A DNA stretch of 60,000 nucleotides, taken from NCBI RefSeq assembly GCF_963678635.1, contig NC_087070.1, forward strand, positions 51,692,514-51,752,513, read 5' to 3'. The notes under the pieces are model-generated. The model searched no databases, was not told the DNA's origin, and saw only the letters and a list, made by a program, of their open reading frames with translations. Position numbers and translations under genes: made by a program. Below, in pieces: positions 20,301-28,600 of this stretch; within the stretch, counting starts at the first letter, position 1; each line of letters opens with the position of its first letter. This DNA is from Symsagittifera roscoffensis (lineage: Eukaryota; Xenacoelomorpha; Acoela; Convolutidae).

Positions 20301-21179
20301 TTGCCTGAGTTCACACTGGCTGACTTATTAACTTTCAAAAAGACCTCGAAAAACGTCAAAAAAATAAAATCCCTTTTAGCCAAAAATTTAGGTCAGTATG
20401 AAATTATTTAATTTTAGTTTTTCAGTTATAGTACAAAATTCCGCTAGCGATTAGCTAGCGTTATCTAATCGAAACACTGATTTTGTTGAGGCTAACAGTT
20501 AAGGTTAACAGTCTGAACCTTGAGCTTGTAAGAGTAATTCGATTCGCGTTTTGAAAATAAAACCGAAAGCAATTATTAACACAATTAATTCCTGATTTTG
20601 AACTCACCGCTCTGGTATACATTAAAGTTGCAATTTGTCTGCTTTTCCCATTTTTTTTAAAAACCGCTCTTACAATTGAACACAGTAAAAAAAATCTAAT
20701 CTTTGTGCTGATCTCATCCAAAATCAAAAGAATCGTGATGGTTGATAAATGGCCAATACTTGGAAGTTTTTGTTTGTATATAATTAGATCCTGATATTAT
20801 TTCCGTACGTGTTGACTTCTATGATTGGTTATATTAAAAAAGGTAGTCTTTAGACAACGTAAGGTCAAGGCCAATGATTCTGTCCTTTGCCATATTGGGG
20901 TCGAAAACGATAGTGAGTTTCTCTTTTATAAATCTTTTTCCAGGTCCTACGTTTGCAATGAGGTGCAGCACCTCCTTCACCTACGGCATCTATAACGAAG
21001 ACGGGGACTCGGCAGATGGCGAGATCACCAAATTCGACGCCAAACACGAAGACTTCCCGATCAATATGAGTCACGAGGACTTCCTCGTCCGATTCCCAGA
21101 GGATGCCAACGAGAAGGAGAAGATGCTGATTCTGGGGGCCGCCTTCATGCTCAACTTCATGTACTTCGAAATAACCTAA
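5257..21179 (+). CDS. phospholipid scramblase family protein (five exons)
   Basis: Exons 5257-5355, 6494-6595, 8582-8733, 19287-19510 and 20944-21179 join in phases 0, 0, 2 and 1 to an 813-nt CDS (270 aa). The family moves phospholipids between membrane leaflets or acts as palmitoylated membrane adaptors. Landmarks in order: LPSGFQQLTDQ (the PPGLEYL block), MNYHVLNEQGELVY (the beta-barrel core start), SEDTTMFCRHICGPHR (EDT...CGP.R), GKIVALFVKPWRCDACWIPC (the R.L.C..CC.PC block, cysteines reduced), ETVYQIKEGP (LKI.GP) and a C-terminal hydrophobic helix MLILGAAFMLNFMYFE. The acidic calcium-binding stretch before that helix is only partly kept (SHEDFLVRFPED). Intron 3 carries a tandem array and the nested mariner/gypsy block. 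Weak points: exon 1 is not conserved, and intron 2 needs a GC donor. Confidence 0.85.
6494..6595 (+). CDS. scramblase exon 2, GC-type donor
   Basis: The acceptor is atatttcag. Encoded peptide: THTELDSGPEDLQWCEQ, LPDQPGLPSGFQQLTDQ. The last block matches the conserved P.GL.YL...DQ region. The frame reaches TAG at 6605, so the exon must stop before it. Joining after CAG at 6595 to exon 3 gives exactly the residue spacing usual for the family, but the intron then starts GCTATT instead of GT. Confidence 0.7.
6963..8391. repeat. cluster of GTTCCGAC-end repeats (four part copies)
   Basis: Copies of repeat family 2 lie head to head and tail to tail: forward 5' part 6963-7197, reverse about 7198-7665, reverse about 7666-8110, forward 3' part about 8135-8391. 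Shared words are GCAAAGCCCTGAATGTTCCG at one end and GTCGGAACAAT at the other. Internally they share ACACGCTATGTAAAATAC, AAAATGATTACAGGT and a terminal word near TATTTATGCTCGG. The ends are inverted repeats of AATGTTCCGAC. All lies in scramblase intron 2. Confidence 0.7.
8582..8733 (+). CDS. scramblase exon 3
   Basis: The acceptor is gtttgttag at 8581. Peptide: DYLNVRTTLESREMCCGAG, MNYHVLNEQGELVY, TVSEDTTMFCRHICGPH, then two bases of Arg. The donor is CACAG|GTGCTT, phase 2. The match to the family core (..Y.I.N..GQ.VY...EDT......CGP.R) is clear. Confidence 0.87.
8811..9640 (+). repeat. tandem array, about 115-bp units in alternating pairs
   Basis: Eight unit starts (ACTTAACAATCTCTCCC) fall near 8815, 8926, 9042, 9156, 9274, 9390, 9512 and 9626, spacing 111-122 bp. 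Each unit holds a C run of varying length (about 6 to 18), then CATAAAAACAGTAATTTAGC, TAGTGCATTGTATTGAG, AATTTTGCTGCATTCTGA and AGGTCGATAAATCG. Two unit types alternate: one has TGATAGG with GATCTACT, the other TGACAGG with GATCTTACT. The repeat therefore expanded as a dimer of about 230 bp. The last unit runs into a foldback tail, CTTAACAATC ... TTTTAAGTAGAT. Confidence 0.9.
9684..9742 (+). repeat. pyrimidine tract (CTT)n
   Basis: Almost pure C/T on the plus strand, with a (CTT)5-like core near 9720-9741. It is one of two such tracts in scramblase intron 3. Confidence 0.8.
9950..10420 (+). repeat. short CGCTAATTCA repeats
   Basis: The word CGCTAATTCA (often preceded by AC or AT) recurs near 9960, 9971, 9983, 10371 and 10405, with weaker forms between. 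It reads CATCGCTAATTC, CACCGCTAATTC, CACCGCTAATTC in direct succession at 9958-9995. A purine-rich patch AACAGGGGGAGGGGGAAAC lies near 10315. Confidence 0.6.
10555..10740 (+). repeat. long pyrimidine tract
   Basis: About 185 bp almost devoid of purines on the plus strand. It keeps several frames open on both strands, with Phe/Leu/Ser on plus and Lys/Glu on minus. Those frames are composition artefacts. Confidence 0.8.
11118..11618 (+). pseudogene. mariner transposase, N-terminal part, decayed
   Basis: Reading across frames gives FRIEQRVFMF (helix-turn-helix start, usually F..EQRV.IV), then EKGTSQNLKEVNSGRPK (the usual G.V.N....GRP linker). It ends with VLTLNGDKYKAHIKNSIFPE (usually V.LNG..Y...L). 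Stops and frame changes show that it is inactive. Confidence 0.75.
11623..11831 (+). repeat. 5' LTR of the gypsy element
   Basis: Starts TGAGATAGGGACC and ends TTTAACA. An AATAAA lies in the middle (GAAATAAAACAG), a likely polyadenylation signal. It is matched by the 3' LTR at 18407-18615. Confidence 0.92.
11832..11849 (+). promoter_or_regulatory. tRNA primer binding site
   Basis: TGGCGCAGTCAGCAGAG follows the LTR directly. The TGGCGCAGTC start resembles the primer sites of Drosophila 17.6/297-type gypsy elements (reported as tRNA-Ser). The exact tRNA is not determined here. Confidence 0.6.
11870..12870 (+). pseudogene. gypsy gag with two CCHC zinc knuckles, broken
   Basis: The capsid-like part runs from about 11870 (EPPIYWEESIVKF) through VFRRERNVTHERGLFC. 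The nucleic-acid-binding part has a basic RGRGRGGRGG stretch near 12570. Two zinc fingers follow: CYNC....HIANC from 12636 and CNSCRKLGHFERTC from 12705. In-frame stops sit at 12316 and 12469, and a frameshift occurs near 12615 in a G run. Gag packages the element RNA. Confidence 0.85.
12872..13700 (+). repeat. AT-rich (TTTA)n block with an internal direct duplication
   Basis: It lies between the gag zinc knuckles and the protease. It is mostly TTTATTTA-type sequence. Two halves of about 270 bp (13083-13350 and 13365-13640) share GTGTTTTGTTTATTT, ATTCTTTCTTTCATTTAG, TTATATTATGGGTCTGTTTG and GGTTATTTGTTCAT in order. It has no similarity to retroelement coding sequence, so it is probably an insertion that later duplicated. 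The open frames here (88, 62, part of 149 aa) are low-complexity. Confidence 0.75.
13770..14300 (+). pseudogene. gypsy aspartic protease
   Basis: Catalytic D-S-G at 13989-13997 in the context WLWIDSGSPVTIFS. The flap and second half include SILGRNLMGTLGLE (the usual ILG...L). A TAG at 13950 precedes the core and a TAA at 14298 follows it, both in the same frame as the reverse transcriptase downstream. The protein would cut the Gag-Pol polyprotein. Confidence 0.85.
14301..16200 (+). pseudogene. gypsy reverse transcriptase and RNase H
   Basis: Frame 3k throughout. The thumb and palm include KLALESRELNKQVHKNKYQM, YFTTLDFTYAYGQV and the catalytic FIDD at 14907-14918 (usual Y/F-x-DD). RNase H starts at IICDASHDGLGAVLEQ, followed by YLNPAEKKNSTSELELLAVV and FKVEHRQGSKMGMADYLSR. 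Stops fall at 14449, 15048 and 15498; the last two replace positions that are normally Trp. A frameshift near 16190 moves the reading into the integrase frame. Confidence 0.9.
16205..17788 (+). pseudogene. gypsy integrase, first catalytic Asp lost
   Basis: The zinc-binding region HFQHHGRDK ... CKSCLEAGK spans 16688-16810, with a TGA at 16685 just before it. In the DDE core the first Asp, normally in L-x-x-D-F-x-GP, is His here (CAT at 16889-16891, LVQLHFWGP). The second Asp (LHMDQATGFF) and the Glu (GMVERTIGS) remain. A C-terminal tail with KPPGWLKRKK follows. The His replacement should prevent strand transfer. Confidence 0.9.
17804..18229 (+). CDS. third ORF of the gypsy element, Pro/Ser repeats and basic tail
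   Basis: 141 codons in the integrase frame, starting 15 bases after its stop. The N-terminus has the decamer STPGPSEPAK repeated (30-bp DNA unit, two perfect and two partial copies, 17820-17925). The middle is Lys-rich and then acidic (EYSEDESEEDEVSDW), and the tail is RKSTRQRRGVDKMG. There is no signal peptide, membrane helix or Cys pattern, so it is not an envelope protein. A matching ORF follows integrase in the second gypsy at 53154. Role unknown: it may be an extended Pol tail or a separate product. Confidence 0.6.
   Translation: MNDACAPGPSKYLKSTPGPSEPAKSTPGPSEPAKSTPGPIETTKFKRKADKEQIAMRKAKKSVKQRIVEYSEDESEEDEVSDWTVEADEAAKTAASGGAIEPSETDKERTPKTIGENRKQGAAGTRKSTRQRRGVDKMGVS
18407..18615 (+). 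repeat. 3' LTR of the gypsy element
   Basis: Starts TGAGATAGGGACC and ends TTTTCAACA, 209 bp like its partner. It is followed by the TTAT target duplication. The 177 bp between the third ORF and this LTR contain no ORF and no obvious polypurine tract. Confidence 0.92.
18620..18960 (+). pseudogene. mariner transposase, C-terminal catalytic part, decayed
   Basis: DKDNAPAHRE (the second catalytic Asp, usual DNAPAHR) lies near 18626-18655. PRSPDLTPCDFF (usual YSPDLAPCDFF, third catalytic Asp) lies near 18730-18765. Together with 11118-11618 this is one transposase broken by the gypsy insertion and by its own stops. Confidence 0.82.
19287..19510 (+). CDS. scramblase exon 4
   Basis: The acceptor tttttccgtctgttccag enters at phase 2, completing Arg from exon 3 (AG|G). 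Peptide: SMFLSVFNESGKIVALFV, KPWRCDACWIPCWWHK, IMLQTPEDHFVGWIRQRF, MDIQDETDETVYQIKE. The donor is GAAG|GTAACC, phase 1. The Cys cluster is a thinned form of the palmitoylation motif known in vertebrate scramblases. Confidence 0.9.
19523..19935 (+). mobile_element. hAT-like MITE, copy A, next to a splice donor
   Basis: Ends are CAGTGGTGTGCTCAG and the imperfect inverse CTCGGTGCGCTACTT. It is flanked by CCTGTGAC (19515) and CCTGTGAA (19936), an 8-bp target duplication with one change. It shares TTTTTTTAGGTCGACTAA and the palindrome GGCGCCAAAGGCGCC with the other copies. The element begins 13 bases into scramblase intron 4. Confidence 0.85.
20944..21179 (+). CDS. scramblase exon 5 (end)
   Basis: The acceptor is aaatctttttccag, entering at phase 1. 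Peptide: GPTFAMRCSTSFTYGIY, then NEDGDSADGEITKF, SHEDFLVRFPED and LILGAAFMLNFMYFEIT before TAA. The final hydrophobic helix ending F-E is typical of scramblase C-termini. Confidence 0.9.
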
Positions 21180-21518
21180 CTATTTGTTATAACCGATGCT
21201 TGTTATTAGAAAACTAATTGCAAGAGTGGGGCGTACAATTATGTGGAGGCAATACAACAGTGTCGAAGTACATCATTCCTCAAAAAGAAAATTATGATCA
21301 ACTGTGCCGAAAATCATAAATTTTCGGCCTTGTTGAGCACTCAATCAGTTTCGGCACTGCTGTACTTCGGCGCACTGTTGAAAGCCCCCAAAATTTTCAA
21401 GAATATACATTTCTGTAGCTGAGATAGTTTTTTCTTGCAATAGTTTTGCAATAGTCTTCTTTGCTGTTGTTATAACAACGAAATGCTTTTTAAAAAAATG
21501 CGTTTGTTATCAGAATAG

Positions 21519-21524
21519 AATAAA
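21519..21524 (+). terminator. possible scramblase polyadenylation signal
   Basis: The first AATAAA after the scramblase stop, 340 bases downstream. Position is plausible but no transcript evidence is available. Confidence 0.45.
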
Positions 21525-22186
21525 CAATTTCATATTCAGCATTTCGCAAAAAAATGATATTTTCTTGTATAATCAGTGGATGCCTGCACCGTGCACAGTT
21601 GACAAAAAGGGGCTGCTTTAGAGCCTTTTCATTAGGGGTTGATTTAGGTTGCAAACAGGGGGCGGGCGGGGGTTAGACACTTCTCACCGACAATTTGGCT
21701 CCTACACTGCCCAAAAAGTGCCCATTTGGTAATATTTTACAAACATCCAATTTCCATGCCGAAGAATCCAAAAATTGTGATGGAGTTACTTTTGGTGCCA
21801 AAAAAAAACATTTTAAGGGAGAGCGCGGTCAAAAATGACTCCTACTCCCGTTTTCGAATCTTTTTTATTTAACTTTTTTCACCAAATCCGATTATTGTTG
21901 CAAAAGTTGGCTAATTAGACATATTCCAAAAAAACTATCCCTACCATAGCATATTTATTTCTTATCATAACTTATCATATTATCATAACTTCTTATTATA
22001 ACTTATCATATAAAAGTACTCAAATTCACTGAGCAATCTCCCCTTCTGATAAAGAGAGAGGTGAAAAAGAGTTTTTCTAAAGGCTATTTGAACCAATCAA
22101 AATGTAAGAAAAAATCATTTTGCTACAAAACTTCAATTAAAATCTTAATTAATTTTATTTAAAATTGCAGGCAAAACTCACACAAG
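21525..22186. other. intergenic, no gene seen
   Basis: A run of AACTTATCATATTATC-type short repeats lies near 21963-22010. Sequence near 22025-22080 weakly recalls the dispersed element at 4085. Nothing coding. Confidence 0.4.
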
Positions 22187-22534
22187 CAGGCGCGGATCTA
22201 GGAATTTCTCGAGGGGGCACTGCTGTAATTTTGAAAATTTCTCGACCTTTTTTTTTAGGTCGACCAAATTGATTTTCTGAGCTCTCCCAAATCACTATAA
22301 AGACCTCATTTCGACCAAATTTTCTGCGCCGAAGTTTTCAATGCGTTTTTGGGCAATTTTTGGACAATTTTGACCAAAAAAACGCGTTTTTTCGGCAAGC
22401 GCTCCCCTCAAAACTATTATATACTGGCGCCCAAGGCGCCTTTGGAAAAATTTGAAGGTCAGTCATCCAAAAGTTGATATCTCAAAATATTACAAAGGAG
22501 GACCCTTTAGGTCAGCAGGTGGGGGGGGGGGGGG
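22187..22534 (+). mobile_element. hAT-like MITE, copy B, right end missing
   Basis: Starts CAGGCGCGGATCTAGG and carries CTCGACC(T)nAGGTCGACC, AATTTTCTGCGCCGAAG and GGCGCCCAAGGCGCC. It breaks off in a 14-base G run (22521-22534) instead of the CCTAAATCCGC end. No matching target duplication was found. Confidence 0.8.
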
Positions 22535-23924
22535 CGTTTGAGGCGCGTAAGTCTATAGGCATGAAATCGCAAAGTCGAGCAATCGGTTGCACAGTTTAGT
22601 TGATTTTCTTATCGCGATCAGGTTTTCGATGAATGACAATTGAATATATATATATATTTTTCTAGCTGTTGACGTATATAAAGTAACTGTTGCCTAACTT
22701 TTGATTGCACTCCGTGGATCTTTTTTGTTATAATAAAGCGTTGGATGTACGATTTCATGATGAAATCTAAGAAAAAAACGTTTTCATTTTTTTTTTGAAA
22801 ATTTCAATATTTTAGGAAATGATCTCAAAGCCGAAGGATTATTCATTTTTGTTTCCTACAACAAAACAATATTCATATTCATATAGTTTGCCGAATTTGG
22901 GGATTCAAAACCAGGGTGCAAAATTTTTCTCGGATGAAAAGTGCAGAAAAAACAAATTCCACTAACAGGCCAATTAAATCAATTTTATAAACACCAGGTG
23001 CAAAATTTTTTGAAATAGTGGTCTACAGTTGCTGATACAAGGGTCGGGTAGTCAATACACGTCAAAAATGATAGAAAGAAAGTCAACATTTTCCTAGAAA
23101 AACGCCACACCTGCCATATATTTCCTTCTAATTTCCTAATGAGAAATTATGGAACCACTTTAAATCTAGAATTTACATCCGATTATATTATTGATAAATT
23201 TATCTCTATAAAATATTTCTAACTAACTAATCTTGATCCACAACTAACACTTACAGTTATTTGTAAAGCTGAAACTACTCATAGTTTCAGCAACAGAATA
23301 CAATAAAATTAACTTAGCAAACTGTTGCTCTTCTCTAGAACAGTTCGTGATATCTAACTTGCAAATACCAGTATCCACTAGATCTATTGAGACTAGGAGA
23401 TATAAGAGTAAGATTAGGATCGGTATTAGACTAAAAATTTGCACGAATCTATCCTGCCGAAAGTAAGATAACGTGACGAACAGACGGTGTACCTTATCTG
23501 AAATTACTCTATGAGTGAGCCACCCGGACATAAACTCAATTAGATTATGGGTACTAATCAACTTTCTAATTCATGTATAGGTAAAACTCAACCAAGGCAA
23601 AGTTGTGACGCAAGTTTCATTGCAAACCCCAGTACTCGAACTGATGAAAATTTCATTGATACCAGATAATCAAAAACTAGTGTAAATAGGTGAACAAACA
23701 GTTTATTGCAAAAATTTTTTCTTAACAACTATTAATTTTAAGTTGTTGTGTTTCTTGGACGGCCTTGTTTTTCTTTAACTGCCAAATTCTAGAGTATTAG
23801 CTTGTCAATTTCGAGTCAGTTTTGAGTAATTTTTGAGAACGGGGCTCTTCTTCACGCTTAAATAGCTTCAAAGACGGGTGTATAACATCTTAACAAAACT
23901 GCTTGTATGTAGGAGAAGCCGTGA
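22535..23924. other. intergenic, no gene seen
   Basis: AT-rich. The minus-strand open frame at 23244-23561 (105 aa) has a hydrophobic stretch, but no splice signals or family resemblance that I can support. Confidence 0.4.
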
Positions 23925-25080
23925 ATGCTTGAATGTTCCGACTGCTTGAATGTTCCGCATTCAATGCTTGAATGTTCCCATCTTTTAATTTGAGATTTTT
24001 TGTGAAAATCATCCACCCACACGCCATATAAAGTACAAAGAGATATATTTTGCTTCTAGTAACCAACCAATTACGGCAAATAGGCTTCCTTCAACCAATT
24101 TGGAACGATTTGTAAGACGGATTAAATCTCCGCTTACAAGTTAATAACGCGAAATACAGTGCTGATTTAAATTAACCGGACTCAACGAACAACATTGAAA
24201 AAAAGATCGTTTTTCTCAAATTCGGCTTAGATTAGACAAAAAAAGAAGAGAACCTAAGTTGCTTAGCATTTCATCAGAATTATTATGGTGCAATTTTTTC
24301 CCCGAAATTCTGAACCAGAAGTTTTCCCAAAAATAGATTTTTTAATTTTTTTAGTCAATCAAGAATTGCGCTAAACTACCAAGTTAATTGATGAAAAATT
24401 TATTCAAAAGAAATCTTCTACATATCCTAACAAAGTTTTAGAAGGATTAAACTTTTAAAACATTGCGTAAAATGTTTGAAATTTGTTTTTAGCCAAAGAT
24501 TTTGATTTCTATATAGTGCAAATGTCTTTTTCTGGCTATCAACTAAAAATATACTCTCTTGTAAAAAAATTTCAAAATTTTACCTCTATGTACGATGTTT
24601 CTTTTGATATAATTTTCTCATCAATTATCTTGGTAGTTTCAGCGTAATTCTTGATTGATTAAAAAGCCAAATGACCTATAAAAAAATGCAATTTTGGAGA
24701 AAAAAAAGTTTAAAAAAATGGTGAAATTCTAAGCAAATTTTGTTCTCCTTTTTTTGTTTAATCCTAACATAATTTGAGAAAAATGGGTTTGAAATTTCAA
24801 ATTTGGTTCGTTTTGTCCAAATAATTTAAATCAGCACTGTATATCGCGCGTTAACTATCCCAAATTGGCCAAAAAGGCAGGATTCAAACCCCAAAAATTT
24901 TGCGAAAACTGATAACAGGTGAAATTTCTTTTTAAATTTAAGCTCAAGACAACAGTAATACCTTTGAAATGATATAAGAGATTTCCGTCAAAAATGGCTA
25001 GTTAAAAAAAGTCGAAATTTGTCTGAAGAAAAAAAAAGCCGAGTACAAATATTCCGTTACTTTTACTTTTGTATATGTAT
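23925..25080 (+). repeat. repeat family 2, forward copy with an insertion
   Basis: Starts at TTGAATGTTCCGACTGC. It continues with ACACGCCATATAAAGTAC, GGAACGATTTGTAAGACGG, AATAACGCGAAA and TATCGCGCGTTAAC, and ends AGTACAAATATTCCGTTAC. The copy at 59446 shows the same order without the break at 24157-24839. Confidence 0.8.
24157..24839. mobile_element. 683-bp palindromic TA-flanked MITE
   Basis: Ends are perfect inverted repeats CAGTGCTGATTTAAATTA and TAATTTAAATCAGCACTG. TA sits on both sides (24155, 24840), the Tc1/mariner target duplication. Much of the interior is also palindromic: AGTCAATCAAGAATTGCGCT near 24353 pairs with AGCGTAATTCTTGATTGATT near 24641. No ORF. Removing it and one TA restores GCGAAATATATCGCGCG, the uninterrupted sequence found at 59732. 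Confidence 0.92.
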
Positions 25081-25510
25081 ATATGTATATATATATAGCT
25101 ATAGCCTTGTCAGTTTAATCGATATTAAAAAGTTGAAGGCGGCATTGAAAAGTAAGAAACACTTCCTTCACTGTGCTTAGTTTCGACACGAGCATTCTTG
25201 TTCATATCAGTCCGCATTTCCTGATGAATGTCTTTTTTTTACTAATCCGAATATTCGACTGCTCGGCAAAAAGTCGAAATTACCAGCAACTGTATTGTTT
25301 AATTCAACTTTAAATTTTACATTATAAAATCAATTATTATTTGATTATTTTATAACTTTTGGATGCAGATGATGACTTGGTTTTAAAACGCATTGTTAAA
25401 CAGAAACTTCAGTACAGAAAAGAAATTGACAACAGTTGATGCATTTTTGAAGGACTTTTTAACCCAAAGCCGTATCAAATTACTTTTGAACACTTCTGAT
25501 GGTAAACTCA

Positions 25511-25663
25511 TCACTTCTGAAGCTGCAACTTCGCAAATCTGGGAATGGAAAAGACTTCGGGGAAATCTCTGACAATGGCATTAATTTTTTCTATTTGTAC
25601 AGCTGTCCAGTCCACTGCATTTCTTGTCGGATTTGGAGTTTCCATTACACCCTCCACCACGCC
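25511..25663 (-). CDS. sulfotransferase-like, last exon
   Basis: The acceptor reads TGTTTTGTTTTCATTAG on the minus strand. 50 codons plus TGA: GVVEGVMETPNPTRNAVDW, TAVQIEKINAIVRDFPEVF, SIPRFAKLQLQK. Phase 0. Confidence 0.75.
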   Translation of the reverse strand, partial: GVVEGVMETPNPTRNAVDWTAVQIEKINAIVRDFPEVFSIPRFAKLQLQK

Positions 25664-28600
25664 CTAATGAAAACAAAACAAACAAGAGTGCTCGGATGAG
25701 GGCGAAGCCTCCAATGTTCCGATTGCCTTTTAGGGTCTATGGAACAGTAATAACATGAAAAAATTAAATGCAATAAAATAAATTGAATTTTTTTTTTAAT
25801 TTGAGAACTTTTGTGAAAATCATCCCTCCACGCGCCAATTAAAGTGCAGAGTGATAAGTTTCGCTCCTAGTAACAGATGAAATAGAATTATGGCAAGCAA
25901 GCTTCCTATAACCACTTTAGAACGATTTCTAACACGGATTAAATCTCAGCTTACGCATTAATAGCGCGAAATATATCGCGGAAAGTGGCCAAAAAGGCAA
26001 CCTTCAACCCCCCCCCCCTACTTTTTGAAAAGTGATCTCAGATCAAATAACTTTTTATACTTAAGCTCAAGATAACAATACCTTTTAAATGATACAAAAA
26101 AATTGTCAAAAATGGCTAGTTTGAAAGTCGAAATTTGAGGAAAAAAACCACCCCGAGCACAACCACCTCGAAATCTGAAAAAAAAACACCCGAGCACAAA
26201 CATTCCGTTACATTCGTTTCAAAAGTCGGAACAATAACTTTTTTCAACCTCATTAAAGTAAATGCCATTATTCGGAGCAGGCGCGGATCTAGGGTTTTCT
26301 CGAGTGGGCGGATTTTCCAAAAAAAAATTGAAAATTTTGTCGACCTTTTTTTTAGGTCGACCAAATTGATTCTCTTGCAAATCAATATAATGATCCCATT
26401 TCGACCAAATTTTCTGCACCGCAGGCAAATTTTTCAAAAAAACGGGCCAAGAATGGCGTTTTTAGGCACTTTTTGGAAAATATTGAACAAAAAATCGCTT
26501 TTTTTTTCGGCGCGAGCTGCCCCCTTAAATTAGTATAAATTGGCGGCGCCAAAGGCGCCTTTAGAAAAACTTCAGGGTCAGTCAGCCAAAAATGGATAAC
26601 TTAAAATAGTACAAAGGGGGACCCTTTGGGTCGGCAGGGGGTCAAATCCCTGAGGGAAAAAGGGGCGTCCGGTACCGCCCCCCCCCCTAAATCCGCTACT
26701 GATTCGGAGCACACGCAAGGTGCTTTTTCCGCGGCCCAATTTCAGGTACCCTACAGAAAATTGAAAGCGAGGGATCAAGTGAGTTATCACATTAGAACCC
26801 TATTGGTAGTGTTTAGTTTCCAGGAAAAAAAAATCAGTGCCGAGAAAAAAATGGTCCGAGATTCCGTTTATGAAAACAATTTACTTTCTACGCTAGGTTT
26901 TCATGGGAAATGATTAACATTATGGGTTATATCGGCAAAAACCTAGCATGTGCAATCAATTTTCATGACTTTCAACCAGAAGAATGGATTTTTAGGAATT
27001 TCAATCGATTGCTTTCTATTTTCAAAAATCCATTGTAGGCCATTATAAGCGCTTATAATTAACGTGTTGAAAAATATAATCGATCATGTTTTGGTCAATT
27101 CTCTTTTGCAGCTTGTTGAAACGTATCTTCAATCCATTTGTTTTATTTGATCTAAATGTTGGGTGTCCCTCATTGTTTATCATCGATTTAACATTTTTCT
27201 TAGCTGAGTTCAGGACAGAAATGTCATACCTGAATGTAGTTTTCGTCGCAATTTAGTTCCAGGACTTTACACATTTGCTCGGCGTACTTCCGTGGTGACT
27301 CAATAAGGTCTTCCAGTTGAACTTTGACATATTGAATATCAAACTTCTTCATCAATTTAACACTGAAAAGTTTTCAAAAAGCTAGCATCGCAGGTCAACA
27401 TAAAATAACTAAAACTCTAGATTGCTCTGAGATTTTGTCGCTTTGAGGTTCTGAAATTATTGATAAGCAGGATTGGAGAGTTTATACCTGATAACTAATC
27501 TCTGCTAAAAGTTAATAAACATGCTATAAGCGGCTTAGTGACCATAGATCTTTTTATTTAATTCTCTAATACTATATAAATTGAAATGTGATTTTCTTGA
27601 AATGATAAGAAATTCATGATAACTTTAAAAACAGCTGTAATCACTGACTAAAAAAACCAAACTGGAAAAACTTGAAAATTTTACAAGCTTAAATTATCGA
27701 TTGCGCTCAATAAAAGAAGCAACCAATTTTGTGTTTAAAATTTTTGTTCTGGTATTAGTAACTTAATCATTAAAAAGAGAAAAGTAACAAATTACCAGGA
27801 AGGTTTCGAACATTTTAGCTCCCTTTTCCATTCTCAGGACTTTCACTCATTTGCCACAAAAGGATGACAGATTCATGGCGTTCATTTTAGCGACCAATCT
27901 TTTAATTCTACCAGCGTGCTACAAGTATTGCCGCTTTTATATGCGTAAGTTTTCAAGAAAAACTAAGTTTTTTTGGTCAAAACCGTATAAACGATGCCCA
28001 AAAACGGACATTTTTTTGACCTTTTTCATAACGCTTTTGAAAAGCGTAGACGTAAAAATTTTTTTGTAAAGAGTAAATCAATACAAGTGATTGTTTGAAA
28101 AAATTTTCGAATTCAAATCAGTTTTGAATCACTTTTTCATGGTAGAAAATCGTTATAGGTGATTATTTGTAAAAACTCATGAAATCAAATCACTTTTTCA
28201 TATATCAGAAAATAAGAAATCAGAAAACCAATATACAAGTAGTTGTTTGAAAAACTTCTAGAAGTCTGATCACCTTCGACCAAATTTTAATATACATTCG
28301 ATACGATATCTCGTAACTTTCGAAAGACGCTTCAGATTTTATTAATTGTTCATATTTCGAATGATTTCACAAGTCACCCCTCCTAAAAAGGGTTTTAAAA
28401 ACGGGCATATGAAAAAAGCAAAAAAAAAACAAAGACTTGCTTACCTGAGTCTCGCGTGTTCGCGAACCTTTTGAATGGATTGATCTACTGCGTCCATGGT
28501 GGTAATTTTCATAGTTCCATTAGCCATTGAATGCCGAATAAAGTGGTGACAATCTTTGATTTTCGGCACAACATCCGAACAATTGTAGCGAGACAGCCAA

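Noticed and set aside
23244-23561. 105-aa minus open frame with a membrane-like segment
   Set aside because: No start context, splice signals or recognisable family; AT-rich composition alone explains the hydrophobic run.
26116-26533. 89-, 132- and 72-aa open frames
   Set aside because: They run across repeat family 2 and hAT-like MITE copy C, which are non-coding in every copy.
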